From Saccharomycopsis crataegensis (lineage: Eukaryota > Ascomycota > Saccharomycetes > Ascoideales > Saccharomycopsidaceae), in the NCBI RefSeq assembly GCF_037102585.1, contig NW_027043831.1, positions 372,001-436,000 of the forward strand: a DNA stretch of 64,000 nt, written 5' to 3'. Positions 21,358 to 33,699 of this stretch are shown here, piece by piece (position 1 is the stretch's first letter; every line of letters starts with the position of its first letter). The translations under genes were made by a program, and so were the position numbers. The notes under the pieces were generated by a model. The model did no database searches. It had not been told where the DNA came from and worked only from the letters and a program-made list of their open reading frames with translations.

Positions 21358-22280
21358 AAAGGGAAACAAAAAAAAAAAAATATCCATCATAGAGAGGAGA
21401 ACATTGGAAAAATTGGCAAAGCACTGGTAATTATAAAAATATTGTTGGTGCTACTAATAGTTCAAGTAATACTGATAGTCAAAAAAGACTACCAATAGTA
21501 GAGGAAAGGAAAAAGGCACTGGAAATTTTTCATTTTTGACTAATAGGGGCAAAGTCTGTATATATGCACTTGCTTGTATTTGTTTGGTGGTATTAAACAG
21601 AACAAAGGAATGGAGCGCATGGCGCTTTTCTTAACCTGTATGTGTCATTCCTGTCTTCATGATGTGCAATGATCCTAATAGAAACAAGAACAAGAACAAA
21701 AACAAAAATTAGAAGTTAAGCATAATAATTGGAAATTGAAAACAATAAAATCCAGTGCTAATCTTTTTTCCTCCAACTAAAAGTACACCAAAAAGATTTG
21801 AGGTTTGTTTCATTATCCATATGCTTTAAATGACCATCACCTTCTCATGTACCAATATTTTTGTACCTGCTTTTCTGCTTTTTTAATTTGAAGAAGAAGA
21901 AAAACAGGATCGTCTTTTTGCCAGTGCTTTTTCTTTTTCTTTGTTTGTTATTTCATCTCGTTGTGCCTTGTGGAGGATACTACACCATAGGTATTTATCG
22001 CCCCAAGTCACCACTATATGTTTCTGGTTTTGGCCAATATATAAAAACGTGATTTCTTTATTTCTTTCTCTTCTTTCGCTCTTTTCATCAAGTTTCATCT
22101 GGCTATATTTTACGATCATTTCATCTCGTCACGTATTATATATATATATATATATATATTTTCCTTTTAGAAAGTCTAGTTAATTCGATATATATTTAGG
22201 TTATTTATTATTAAAAATGCTTTTTTTATTATTTTTCTACTGTACGATGCTTTGATCGTAAATGCTTTCAAATGTCTTTG
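21358..22280. other. Convergent intergenic region, C2H2 gene / YEA4
   Basis: About 0.9 kb of 3' flanking DNA with poly-A runs, an ACAAGA-type purine stretch near 21680 and a (TA)n run at about 22139-22159. No gene is supported. Confidence 0.6.
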
Positions 22281-23522
22281 TCATAGTTTCTCTTGTTTTG
22301 GATCGTTATTTACTTTATTACTTTTTGAATCGTTAATATTAGGGTCCTTCATTTCATCTTTCTTAGCATCATTATCCTTCTTACCTTTATTCAAACTACT
22401 CCCATAACTGTACAACCCAGTCCCACAAAAAATAAACCCAATTCCCACCCAACAGAGCCAGTCCAACAGGTTCTCAAAGACAACGATACTCAACACCAAA
22501 CTGGTGAATTTCCGCAATAATAACACCACTGACACCGTCAAAGAGTTAGCATGGCTGCTTAATCTATTGACCCCTCGCACACAAATGTACTGGGTTATCA
22601 CATTGAGAATCAACAAATACAAAGGCATCAATGCTCGAGGGTTCAGAAAGATAACATTGCGACTGGTGCCTGTTTGGGATAAATTATCAAAAATGCTCGC
22701 CATAAACGCTTGTGATTCCCCAACCACGGATTTTCCAAGCAATAAAATGAATAATGGGAGAGAAAAGACGTGCTGGTAGAAAAGCGCCTCTTTCCAAAGA
22801 TTTTTCCCCTGTTGCTTGTCAGTGATCGATTTAAAGGTTGCTTCGAGCAAGAACCCATTGATGGAAATCAACACTGACGCCAAGATTAATAGCACGATCC
22901 CCAAATTGACCCTCTCAATGGCTAGCATCACCGCCCGCTGCCACGCCCCCAGAAGGAAAAATTCGGAAATTGCCGTGAATGATAACAGCCTTTTGTAATC
23001 CATGTTCGACAACCCACTAAGGCTTTTCAGATCAATTTTCATAGAGGAGTTCCCAATGGTGGTCAAAAGCAATCCTAAGGTCAAACACCCACCACTGAAA
23101 ACCTGGTACTGGTTATACTTCTTCTTCATGAACACTCTCCCAATGAACATGGTAAAGATGGTTCCTGAGGATCGGAAAATAACATGGATTGGCATCGAGA
23201 CATTCAAATTCAATACGTAATTGTTCAAGATCGATGTGATAAAGAAGAATCCCACGTGTATTAGCCATCGCCGTAGCGCCACTTGGCGAGGCTTCAATTG
23301 AGGTTTCCAACCATCGACAAGCTCCAAGTTCAAGCATCCTCCCACTGCCGAGATGAATATGAATTGGACAAGTGTGACAAAGTTGGTGATCTTCGGAGTA
23401 TCTTTCAACAATTTCTCAATGGTAAAAACATTGGAGCAACAACCTCCAAAAATTGATCCAAGAGCAGGAAGCCAGAGTGATAATACCATGCTAGATGATG
23501 ATAAAGCAACTTCTTCCCCCAT
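22281..23522 (-). CDS. YEA4: UDP-N-acetylglucosamine transporter, Yea4/SLC35B4 type
   Basis: A 413-residue nucleotide-sugar transporter with about ten hydrophobic segments. Family motifs: GSIFGGCCSNVFTIEKLL in the first helix, LVQFIFISAVGG, SILNNYVLNLNVSMPIHVIFRS (the conserved NN-Y-x-Y/LNLN-x-S-P-HIIFRS region), QYICVRGVNRLSS and LLLRKFTSLVLSI near the end. Yea4 and the Kluyveromyces Mnn2-2 protein carry UDP-GlcNAc into the ER or Golgi for chitin or mannan N-acetylglucosamine addition. The C-terminal tail is hydrophilic, Lys/Asp/Asn-rich and probably cytosolic. It lacks a classical dilysine signal. Confidence 0.9.
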   Translation of the reverse strand: MGEEVALSSSSMVLSLWLPALGSIFGGCCSNVFTIEKLLKDTPKITNFVTLVQFIFISAVGGCLNLELVDGWKPQLKPRQVALRRWLIHVGFFFITSILNNYVLNLNVSMPIHVIFRSSGTIFTMFIGRVFMKKKYNQYQVFSGGCLTLGLLLTTIGNSSMKIDLKSLSGLSNMDYKRLLSFTAISEFFLLGAWQRAVMLAIERVNLGIVLLILASVLISINGFLLEATFKSITDKQQGKNLWKEALFYQHVFSLPLFILLLGKSVVGESQAFMASIFDNLSQTGTSRNVIFLNPRALMPLYLLILNVITQYICVRGVNRLSSHANSLTVSVVLLLRKFTSLVLSIVVFENLLDWLCWVGIGFIFCGTGLYSYGSSLNKGKKDNDAKKDEMKDPNINDSKSNKVNNDPKQEKL

Positions 23523-23958
23523 TTCTGACAGGTTCTTTCTTTTCTTTTCTTTTTTTTTTTTTATTTTCCTCCCCTCAGTTCTTATTAGTTTCCTCTTTCA
23601 ATAGTATTAGCAGAAATAGACTCTATTCTTGGGAAATAAAGGAGTAATGAGCACCAATATAAGTGACAATTAATGTGTTCAAAAACGTGGATCTTTCAAA
23701 GAAAAATGATTGAAAAATATGCACCAGGGCACGAAATTTCAAAACAAAACAAAAGGTGTCGATTGACTACGCATAAAAGTCATGAGAATTAAGAATTATT
23801 ATTTATGATGATATATTATAAACGTTGTATAATACGTTAAATGCTAAGGAATGCTAAAACAAGACTGTCCAAAAGAACATGCAGAAAGGAAAAAAAAAAG
23901 CGGAAAAACAAATGAAAACTAGTAAACAAAAACATCAGGTAAATGGGAATGGGTTCCT
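23523..23958. other. Intergenic region between GH76 gene and YEA4
   Basis: About 0.44 kb holding the YEA4 promoter (minus) and the 3' flank of the GH76 gene. AT-rich, with nothing else visible. Confidence 0.55.
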
Positions 23959-25164
23959 TCATGAGGCATTGGAGCCGCTTGTAGCGTAAGCACCAGTATC
24001 CTTGATCAACAAGTTTTGGATGACTTCCAAAGCACTCAATTCTTCACCCAAACCATAAAGTCCATCCCAACCATCTTTGGACCAGTCCAAACCACAAGTA
24101 ACGTTGTCTGATCCTCCAGAACAACTGGCGGCAGCAGCTTTAGCAGAGGATTCAAGGAGCCCAGAGATTCTGTCGTATAATGAAGGGACTAAAATGCTGG
24201 TAGTGGCCAAACTCCTAGCATAGATTGCTCTGAAGGAACGTTGGTCATTGTTGCAAGTGATATAAGTGGAGTTTATTTGGCATTGGGATTCGTACAAAAT
24301 GCCATCATCGGTGAAGAACAAATCGATGGAGGAGTTCAAGAGCTTTTCCACTCTGTTGTACCAAGTAGCTTCTTGGGTCTGGTTGTAAAAATAGGCAGCT
24401 CCCATCATGAAAACCCCATAATTGTACGACCAAAACTCGTCACTGGTGTCTTGACAGTTGGCAGAAATATCCCCACCATCGTACACGGTGATGTCGGTAC
24501 TATTTTCCACGACAAATCCAATATCAGCAGCCCAACTCCAAATGAAATCGGCAATGTACAAATATTTGGTATCGTTGTAGTATCTGGCCAATCTGGTGGC
24601 AAGGGTGAACATGGCACCGTTGGAAATACTGTTCTTGTAACTGTAACCATTGTTATTGTTAGGGAAGATTTGCCATCTGATCCCACCTTGACAAGTATCA
24701 TCCCAACGGCTAAACATATCTTTGAAAATGTTGACGCCTACTTGGGCCCAGCTGACGTTGCTAGGAGAAGGGAAGCCTTTTTCGGCAGCACTCATGATGG
24801 TCAACGCCCAAACACCTTGATCGTCGTTACCTTCGGAGGTACTGAAGTTGGCCACCATCATATCATTGTTGGAACCCAATTGGGTAGTGATCCCTTCATG
24901 GATTATTGATTCTAATGTGGAGTTACCAGGGCACAAATAATTGAAATCCACTAAAGATCCAAACGCTTCACCGCTTTGCCACCAATAGTAAGGTTCGGAG
25001 AACATCCCCACGGTTCCTCCATACTTCAAACCTTCATAGTAGTTAAGGATACCATCAACGATTTTCTGGGAATCGTTACAAATAGATGCCGAGGAATCGA
25101 TCTGGAGATCGAGGGCGTTGGTCCCCAACACCGAGAACAATAGAGGTAGTAAGGTTAGCAACAT
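23959..25164 (-). CDS. Secreted GH76 alpha-1,6-mannanase-like enzyme (Dcw1/Dfg5 family)
   Basis: A 401-residue glycoside hydrolase family 76 protein. It has a clear signal peptide (MLLTLLPLLFSVLGTNA), YEG...GMFSEPYYWWQSGEAFGSLVD, the catalytic Asp pair in SEGNDDQGVWAL, GGIRWQIFPNN, NSISNGAMFTLATRLARY, and YNYGVFMMGAAYFYN. Many N-glycosylation sites are present. Dcw1 and Dfg5 are GPI-anchored and cross-link GPI proteins to wall glucan through their mannan core. This protein ends ...YATSGSNAS without a hydrophobic GPI signal. It therefore looks secreted or wall-bound rather than membrane-anchored, perhaps a paralogue. The catalytic residues are intact. Confidence 0.9.
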   Translation of the reverse strand: MLLTLLPLLFSVLGTNALDLQIDSSASICNDSQKIVDGILNYYEGLKYGGTVGMFSEPYYWWQSGEAFGSLVDFNYLCPGNSTLESIIHEGITTQLGSNNDMMVANFSTSEGNDDQGVWALTIMSAAEKGFPSPSNVSWAQVGVNIFKDMFSRWDDTCQGGIRWQIFPNNNNGYSYKNSISNGAMFTLATRLARYYNDTKYLYIADFIWSWAADIGFVVENSTDITVYDGGDISANCQDTSDEFWSYNYGVFMMGAAYFYNQTQEATWYNRVEKLLNSSIDLFFTDDGILYESQCQINSTYITCNNDQRSFRAIYARSLATTSILVPSLYDRISGLLESSAKAAAASCSGGSDNVTCGLDWSKDGWDGLYGLGEELSALEVIQNLLIKDTGAYATSGSNAS

Positions 25165-26209
25165 GGGGTAAAAGATCTGTGTATAGACAAATTATGTTTT
25201 TTTTTGTTTGTTGAGCTAAAGAATGTATACGAGATTGTACGACCAAGATTATTCCAACAATAGTGGAGATGTGTATACAGGATGTTGTGGATCTTTATAT
25301 GTTGGCGGCGGTGGCTAGTTTATTTGGGTATTTTTTGACGGTGTCTTAGATTTGTTGATCCCGTCTACGATCGAATAACAAAATAGAAGATATTTATAGA
25401 AAAGTTGTGGTTATGTATATATATTTATAGAGAATTCCTTAAGATAAATAATAATATATATACAAAATCAAGGGATGTTACCTGTAATAAATAAAAATAG
25501 AACCTCTGTTTTTGTTTAAGTAACTGTTTTTGTACAATTTCAGGGGAGTTACTTTCTTTTTTTTTTTCTTTTTAATTATGAGTATAACAATAAGTTAACT
25601 CATTTCCAAAGAAGGCCGAAGATCATCAACAGTATTGTCAGCAGTGATCCATATTATATAACTGTATAACTTTATATATATGAGATAGCTTTGGGCCACG
25701 ACAAACCATAACATAATATGCGGCGTTTCCGTGTATAACCGATGAGGGCGGGGATTGTTCCATTGTGGTGGTATATACCTGTATCTCACATAGATAACGA
25801 GTTATTAGTCATCTTGAGGTGGCATTTGTGTGACAATATATCTATCTATATCTACAATATCACTGTTGTTGTGTGGAATCTATATTGTTGATTCTACTCT
25901 GTCACCGCCATACATCCTCATAATTTAATCAAAGATTTCTCTCCTATTTTTTTTTTTTGTATGACATAATGTAGTGTGGTTTTACGCCCCCCCTTTGATA
26001 ACAAGCAAACACATCATTCCTCCCCGATCCGGAAATAGCACATTCCCATAACGCCAAAAAAAATTTGTCCTGTATATATATATATCTATATGATAATAAT
26101 ATCTTGTAATAATATAAATAAACTTTGTGGTCTTGTTTTTTATCTTCTTTTCTTTCACTATTATACTACCACTGCTTTCCTGTCACCCTCCACCTTTTGC
26201 CTAACAACA
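25165..26209. other. Divergent intergenic region, GH76 gene / ECL1-like gene
   Basis: About 1 kb with several TATATA runs (near 25420, 25670, 26070) and poly-T tracts. The frame of the ECL1-like gene stays open upstream to an ATG at 26090, but the upstream part is probably leader. No other gene is seen. Confidence 0.55.
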
Positions 26210-26731
26210 ATGTACCAAAGCTACGACTCATCCTTCCAAGAATATTGCTCGTTCTGTGAACAGCGACTTGCCAATGGTGACAGCATTTACTGCTCCAAAG
26301 ATTGCCAATTAAAAGACCTATATGTAAACACCAACACTGCCAGCAGAAGGGCCTCGGCCAACTTTGTCCAGTTTGGCACCTACTATGATCCGTTGTCTCT
26401 GAACAGCGCTATTCCATCACCATCATCATCATCTTCTTCTTCTTCTACCACCAGCCCATTGTCGTCGGCATCGTATCATGATTACTCCCTCAGTGCTATC
26501 AACGATGCCAACTCCCCAACTTCTTTGAGAACCGCTAATAATACCATGTCTCCATTATCTTTTCCTTCGGCTGCTTTACAGTATTACAATGAATCAACGC
26601 TCAAAAGCTCTTCCAAAGAAAACAAAGATCATAAAAAGCGCCATGTCACTACAAAACCAAACGTTGGTATGAATGGGGAATCTGCTGCTTACTGGAAAAG
26701 TATTCAACAAAGTAGAAACAGTTTCCGTTGA
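26210..26731 (+). CDS. ECL1: ECL1-family zinc-binding lifespan regulator
   Basis: A 173-residue protein from the ATG at 26210 (good CAACA context). The N-terminal YCSFCEQRLANGDSIYCSKDCQLKD block has the C-x2-C...C-x3-C pattern of the Ecl1 family (Ecl1-3 in fission yeast, YGR146C in baker's yeast), which bind zinc and extend chronological lifespan under nutrient or sulphur limitation. The remainder is Ser/Asn-rich and probably disordered, with a short poly-Ser run (TCTTCTTC). An in-frame ATG at 26090 would add 40 residues including a hydrophobic stretch. I think it is 5' leader, since family members start close to the cysteines. The call rests on one short motif. Confidence 0.7.
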   Translation: MYQSYDSSFQEYCSFCEQRLANGDSIYCSKDCQLKDLYVNTNTASRRASANFVQFGTYYDPLSLNSAIPSPSSSSSSSSTTSPLSSASYHDYSLSAINDANSPTSLRTANNTMSPLSFPSAALQYYNESTLKSSSKENKDHKKRHVTTKPNVGMNGESAAYWKSIQQSRNSFR

Positions 26732-28613
<1,882 letters not shown>

Positions 28614-28626
<13 letters not shown>

Positions 28627-31600
28627 TTAGAATAATAAAACAAGTGAGAAAAAGAAGGCCAAAATGGAAGCAGAGATTCCACTAGCTCTGGAAGCAGAGC
28701 CTTGGTAAGCTTCAATGGAAGCAGTCTCACTTGGAGAAGAGGAAGAAGAAGAGGCAGATTGTTGAACAATAATTGGAGTTGATTGAGATGAAGAGGATGA
28801 ACTGCTGGAAGAAGCTTGTTGAGCAACACTTGGAGCAGCACCAGAGCTAGATTCAGATGGAGAAGAAGAAGAAGAAGAAGAGTCAGAGGAAGAACCAGAG
28901 GAAGAACCAGAGGAAGAACCAGAGGAAGAACCAGAGCTAGATTCAGATGGAGAAGAAGAGGAGGAGCCAGAGGAAGCACCAGAAGAGGAGCCAGAAGAGG
29001 AGCCAGAGTTAGATGGGGATGAAGAGGAAGAACCAGAAGAAGAACCAGAAGAAGAACCAGAGCTAGATTCAGATGGAGAAGAAGAGGAGGAGCCAGAGCT
29101 AGATGGAGTAGAAGTAGCAGCTGCTTTAGTGCTGGTAACAATAGTGCATCCGTGGACACTACAAGAAGTGATGGTTTCAATTTCAGTAGTGTAATCATTA
29201 ACAATGTCAACGGAAGTGCTCATTGGAGAACCAGTCAAGGTGGAAGCAGAAGCACTCAAGGTAGAAGCAGAAGAAGCAGAAGCAGTGTTATTACCGTAGT
29301 AACCAGTTGGGGTTGAAACTTCAGTGGCTTCTGGAGTCAAGATTTCAACAGTACCGGTACCAGAAGCTGGGTTGGCTGGGGAGATGGTGGAAGTAGAAAC
29401 GTAAGATCCAGTCCATGGGAGGGTGGTAGTGACAGTGGCGCCAGGAGTGAAGATTTCGTCAGAAATAGTGGCATTGACACTGTTACCGGTTGGATAAACA
29501 GTAGTTTCACTAGCAGTAAGACCGGTCCAGTAAGAGGTGATGGTGGTGCTCTTGTCTGGGATGGCAATAATAATAGTGGCAACGTCATTGGTACCAGTTG
29601 GGTATTCGGTGGTGACAATGGAAGAGTAGGTTTCAGTCCAACCTTCAGTGGTGGTAGTAGACAAGTCTGGAATGAATTCACTAACAGTGATGACAGAATC
29701 GTTACCGGATGGGTAGTATGTGGTCAAATAGGTAGTGGTTTCGGTCCAGTGGGTCTTAATGGTTGTGGTTAAATCTGGGATGAATTCAGAAACAGTGATC
29801 ACAGTGTTAGAACCAGTTGGGTAGATGGTGGTGTAAGAAGTGGTTTCACCGGTGTATTGCACAGGAACGGTGGTAGTAACATCAGGAATGAATTCAGAAA
29901 CAGTGATCACAGTGTGGTTACCAGCACCATCTGGGTACACAGTAGTGAGGGAAATGGTTTCACCAGTGAAGTGAGTGATGGTGGTAGTAGTGGTATCTGG
30001 GATGAATTCAGAAACAGTGATGTAAGTACCAGAGCTGGTTGGGTTGGTGGTGGTGTAAGAAGTGTTAGCACCAGTGTAGTGGGTGGTGTAGGTGGTAGTA
30101 GCATCTGGGATGAATTCAGAAACAGTGATCACAGTGTGGTTACCGGCGCCATCTGGATAAACAGTAGTACGAGAAATTGTTTCACCAGTGTAATGAGTGA
30201 TGGTGGTGGTAGTGGTATCTGGAATGAATTCAGAAACGGTAATGTAAGTACCAGTACTGGTTGGGTTGGTGGTGGTGTAAGAAGTGTTAGCACCAGTGTA
30301 GTGGGTGGTGTAGGTGGTAGTAGCATCTGGGATGAATTCAGAAACAGTGATAACAGTGTGGTTACCGGCGCCATCTGGATAAACAGTAGTACGAGAAATG
30401 GTTTCACCGGTGTAATGAGTGATGGTGGTGGTAGTGGTATCTGGGATGTATTCAGAGACAGTGATATCAGTACCAGTACCAGTTGGGTTAGTAGTAGTGT
30501 AGGAGGTGGTTTCACCAGTGTAGTGGGTGGTGTAACTAGTAGTTCCATCTGGAATGAATTCAGAAACAGTAATAACGGTGTTAGAACCGGTTGGGTAAAT
30601 GGTGGTAAGAGAAACAGTTTCACCAGTGTAGTGAGTAATGGTGGTTGTAGTGATATCTGGAATATATTCAGAAACAGTAATCACAGAGTTGTCACCAGTT
30701 GGGTAGTAGGTAGTGAAGGAAACAGTTTCACCAGTGTAGTGAGTTGGGATGGTGGTGGTGATATCTGGGATGAATTCACTAACAGTGATAACAGTGTTAG
30801 CACCAGTTGGGTAGATGGTAGTGTAGGAAGTGGTTTCACCAGTGTAGTGGACAGAAGTAGTAGTGGTAACATCTGGAATGAACTCAGAAACAGTGATAAC
30901 AGTGTTGGTACCAGAACCATCTGGGTACACAGTAGTGAGGGAAACGGTTTCACCAGTAAAGTGGGTGATGGTAGTAGTAGTAGTATCTGGGATGTATTCA
31001 GAGACAGTGATATCAGTACCAGTACCAGTTGGGTTAGTAGTAGTGTAGGAGGTGGTTTCACCAGTGTAGTGGGTGGTGTAACTAGTAGTTCCATCTGGAA
31101 TGAACTCGCTAACAGTAACAATGGTATTGTCGCCAGTTGGCCAAATAGTGGTGTACGAAGTGGTCTTACCAGTGTAATGGGTGGTGGTGGTGGTGGTGGT
31201 ATCTGGAATATCAACAACCACGGTGTTAGTACCAGCTGGAGAGCCTGCAGTCTCAGTGGTAACGGTGGAAGTGTAAGTATTGGTCCAGTGTTCGGTTGTT
31301 GTAGTTGATCTGTGGTATGGAGTTTCAACAATGACGGTAACGTCGCTGGTGATATCGGCTGGGGTGGTGGTGGTGGTAGAAGTGCCAGTACCGGTCCATT
31401 CGGTGGTGACAGTGGTAGTGGCTTCAGGAGTTTCGATCACAACTTCAATTGGAGAACTTGGGTTGGACATGGTAGTGGTGTAAGTGGAGGTGTAAGAACC
31501 AGTCCAAACAGAAGTGGTGGTAGTAGTGGTAGCTGGAGCAACCGGGTAGATGGTAGTACATGTTGAGTCCTCTTCATCGAACTGGTAAACAGAATCACCA

Positions 31601-32285
31601 AAAGTGGTAACATTGGTACCATCTGGATAAGTGACAACCAAATCCAAGTTAGCATAATGGACCATGTTAACGTAGTCGATTCTGGTTGGGTAATAGTAAC
31701 CACTTTCAAGATAAGTTTGTCTTGAGGCGTCGTAATCAAGACCATCATTAGCAATAGAACCAGTAGTATAAATGACAGCATCACTGAAATTGGCATGAGT
31801 AGAAAGAGTGGTGCTTGCACAACAATCAAAAGCGGCATTGGAAGCGAAATACAAAACAACAGCATCATCAGTGGTCTTGAAGTCGAAGTTATAGTAACCT
31901 GTTTGCTCAGCGTAGAAATAACCAGTAAGAATCAAAGTGAAGTTGGAAACGGTAAGATTGTCACCGTAGATATCACCCCAAACGATACCTGATTCAATAG
32001 CTGGGAAAAGAATATCAATATCTTTGACATTGTTGGCAGTAGCAACCAATTGACCATATTCAGAATACTCATACTCCACGAAGTCTTGATCGTATCCTAT
32101 ACCATTGGTATAGTTGTAGAATCTCGCGTAGAAACCTTCACCGGTATAATCAGTACTCACATAACAACCCATACTATCATGGATAGCACCTCTGTTGCCT
32201 GGAGCACCATCTTGGGCGTTGGCAAGATATGAAAATGACTGTAAGAGTGTCACAGAGGACAAAAGAGTACTAAACCACATGCTAA
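28614..32285 (-). repeat. Inverted repeat arm A (3672 bp, adhesin ORF)
   Basis: The arm covers the whole coding region of adhesin A plus 13 bp after the stop and 5 bp before the start. It matches arm B at 37085-40756 with only a handful of differences by eye. Beyond these ends the 3' flanks are recognisably related but much more diverged, and the 5' flanks are unrelated. Confidence 0.9.
28627..32280 (-). CDS. PA14-domain GPI adhesin, copy A
   Basis: A 1217-residue cell-surface adhesin. Signal peptide MWFSTLLSSVTLLQSFSYLANA; N-terminal PA14/GLEYA-like lectin domain (about 35-240) with GCYVSTDYTGEGFYARFYNY, FYAEQTGYYNFDFKTTDDAV (an Asp-Asp pair as in the calcium-binding site of flocculins) and paired cysteines. 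Then about 20 tandem Thr-rich repeats of 36-38 residues, each ending VSEFIPD or a variant (about 252-985). A Ser/Gly stalk follows (about 1055-1195), then a C-terminal GPI signal (ISASILAFFFSLVLLF). Members of this class bind glycans and mediate flocculation or adhesion. It is almost identical to copy B on the other strand. Repeat unit 10 (GTTSYTTHYTGETT...) equals unit 5 and differs from copy B. Confidence 0.93.
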   Translation of the reverse strand: MWFSTLLSSVTLLQSFSYLANAQDGAPGNRGAIHDSMGCYVSTDYTGEGFYARFYNYTNGIGYDQDFVEYEYSEYGQLVATANNVKDIDILFPAIESGIVWGDIYGDNLTVSNFTLILTGYFYAEQTGYYNFDFKTTDDAVVLYFASNAAFDCCASTTLSTHANFSDAVIYTTGSIANDGLDYDASRQTYLESGYYYPTRIDYVNMVHYANLDLVVTYPDGTNVTTFGDSVYQFDEEDSTCTTIYPVAPATTTTTTSVWTGSYTSTYTTTMSNPSSPIEVVIETPEATTTVTTEWTGTGTSTTTTTPADITSDVTVIVETPYHRSTTTTEHWTNTYTSTVTTETAGSPAGTNTVVVDIPDTTTTTTTHYTGKTTSYTTIWPTGDNTIVTVSEFIPDGTTSYTTHYTGETTSYTTTNPTGTGTDITVSEYIPDTTTTTITHFTGETVSLTTVYPDGSGTNTVITVSEFIPDVTTTTSVHYTGETTSYTTIYPTGANTVITVSEFIPDITTTIPTHYTGETVSFTTYYPTGDNSVITVSEYIPDITTTTITHYTGETVSLTTIYPTGSNTVITVSEFIPDGTTSYTTHYTGETTSYTTTNPTGTGTDITVSEYIPDTTTTTITHYTGETISRTTVYPDGAGNHTVITVSEFIPDATTTYTTHYTGANTSYTTTNPTSTGTYITVSEFIPDTTTTTITHYTGETISRTTVYPDGAGNHTVITVSEFIPDATTTYTTHYTGANTSYTTTNPTSSGTYITVSEFIPDTTTTTITHFTGETISLTTVYPDGAGNHTVITVSEFIPDVTTTVPVQYTGETTSYTTIYPTGSNTVITVSEFIPDLTTTIKTHWTETTTYLTTYYPSGNDSVITVSEFIPDLSTTTTEGWTETYSSIVTTEYPTGTNDVATIIIAIPDKSTTITSYWTGLTASETTVYPTGNSVNATISDEIFTPGATVTTTLPWTGSYVSTSTISPANPASGTGTVEILTPEATEVSTPTGYYGNNTASASSASTLSASASTLTGSPMSTSVDIVNDYTTEIETITSCSVHGCTIVTSTKAAATSTPSSSGSSSSSPSESSSGSSSGSSSGSSSSSPSNSGSSSGSSSGASSGSSSSSPSESSSGSSSGSSSGSSSGSSSDSSSSSSSPSESSSGAAPSVAQQASSSSSSSSSQSTPIIVQQSASSSSSSPSETASIEAYQGSASRASGISASILAFFFSLVLLF

Positions 32286-32380
32286 CTCTTTTATTGAAAA
32301 AGCAAAGTATTGATCTATTGTTAGTGATATAATGAATTATTGTTCAATTATCATGTAAAAGACGTGGCTCGACAAGCTGA

Positions 32381-32388
32381 TATATATA
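32381..32388 (-). promoter_or_regulatory. TATA box of adhesin A
   Basis: TATATATA about 105 bp upstream of the adhesin A start, on the minus-strand side of the spacer. Confidence 0.45.
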
Positions 32389-33699
32389 GTGATTTCAGAA
32401 TTTCATTTCGCAACCATTTTAACCATCTTCCTATTGAAAATAAAGTTTAGTGCAGTAAAAAATAAAAAGGAATCTTTACATTGATATGTGCCAAGCTCCC
32501 CATAGCTTGAATGCTTCTCTTTCTGTCCATGTTAAGTTTGGAGGCTAATCCTTTTGGTCAAAATCCATATGCATGGACGGTTTAGTGTACGCAAGCGAAA
32601 TAGAGACGGCACCTGCACGCATTTAATTAATTCTTTCTTTTTTTTCTGTACACAAATTATGAAGAATGGTAAGTTTTGTGGTGCATCGTATGGTTATTTA
32701 AAAAAAAAATCATTTAATTCCCGTTAGCCAATATACAAGGCAGGTTTTTTTTAGGAAACCAAGACTATCACAAAAAGTGGATAATTAACCCCGACACATC
32801 GAGATGTCACTGTTTATTCCAAAATTTCTGGGAAAAGTTTTATTTATAGCTCCGGCGGGATTTCAACGGCTCAATAAGAACACCATGCCAACAAACAATA
32901 ATTGGGACTATTCATTTTACAGCTATAACGTTTTTGGTGATGTGCTCCCCCTTTTTTGATGCCTTGAGTTGCCTTTTCAACAAGCATCATATCGTTTAGT
33001 GCATATGCAGATTGTGTAAATTTCATAATTTGGAAGAAATATCTTCCTTAAACAATGGAATATTACTATTATGGATATAGACAGTATTTTTGAAATGATG
33101 TGTGCAAATCTATTAAATAACTCATTATTAAAGAGTCTCGATTTTTGGAAAGATAACATTTGGGGAAAAGGCTTGATCACACCGCTCGGCAATAAGACTG
33201 CACATTATAATATCTCGGACGAGCCGGGGATCTTCTCTCTTCTTGTGACAGAACACTTTTAAACCCTATCATTCAAACAGCATCACAAGCATTTCTTTCG
33301 TATATTTTATTTAAATTAATTATATGACATGTGGCCTAGAATATCCTTATCAATAGGATATTGTTGGAAAAATTATTGTTGTGTATAAAATGTGAATTTA
33401 TTGATAGATGATTTTTTTGGATCGCACATGAGCGATTCAACATTGCATATCGCAATTTCACATGGCTATTCCCAAAGACTGTTGCAACTGTATGCTGAGA
33501 CTGGTAATAATATCTACAGTATTCCTATAGTATGTAATTTTAACATAGGTTAATCACTAGCAACTCACAGCTCGAAGACTTCCGCTAATTTTATAGCTAA
33601 TTATGATTATTACTCACTGCTATTGGAGACAATCATGGATCCTAAAACTAACTATTATCAACTCCAAAAAAAAAACTGCTTTCAGTAAAGAGATAGCAC

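Noticed and set aside
29857-31308. Long 483-codon frame antisense to adhesin A (and its mirror at 38062-39513 antisense to adhesin B)
   Set aside because: It is a by-product of Thr/Ser-rich repeat codons. It reads as Ser/Gly/Val-rich repeats with no domain and sits exactly opposite the adhesin array.
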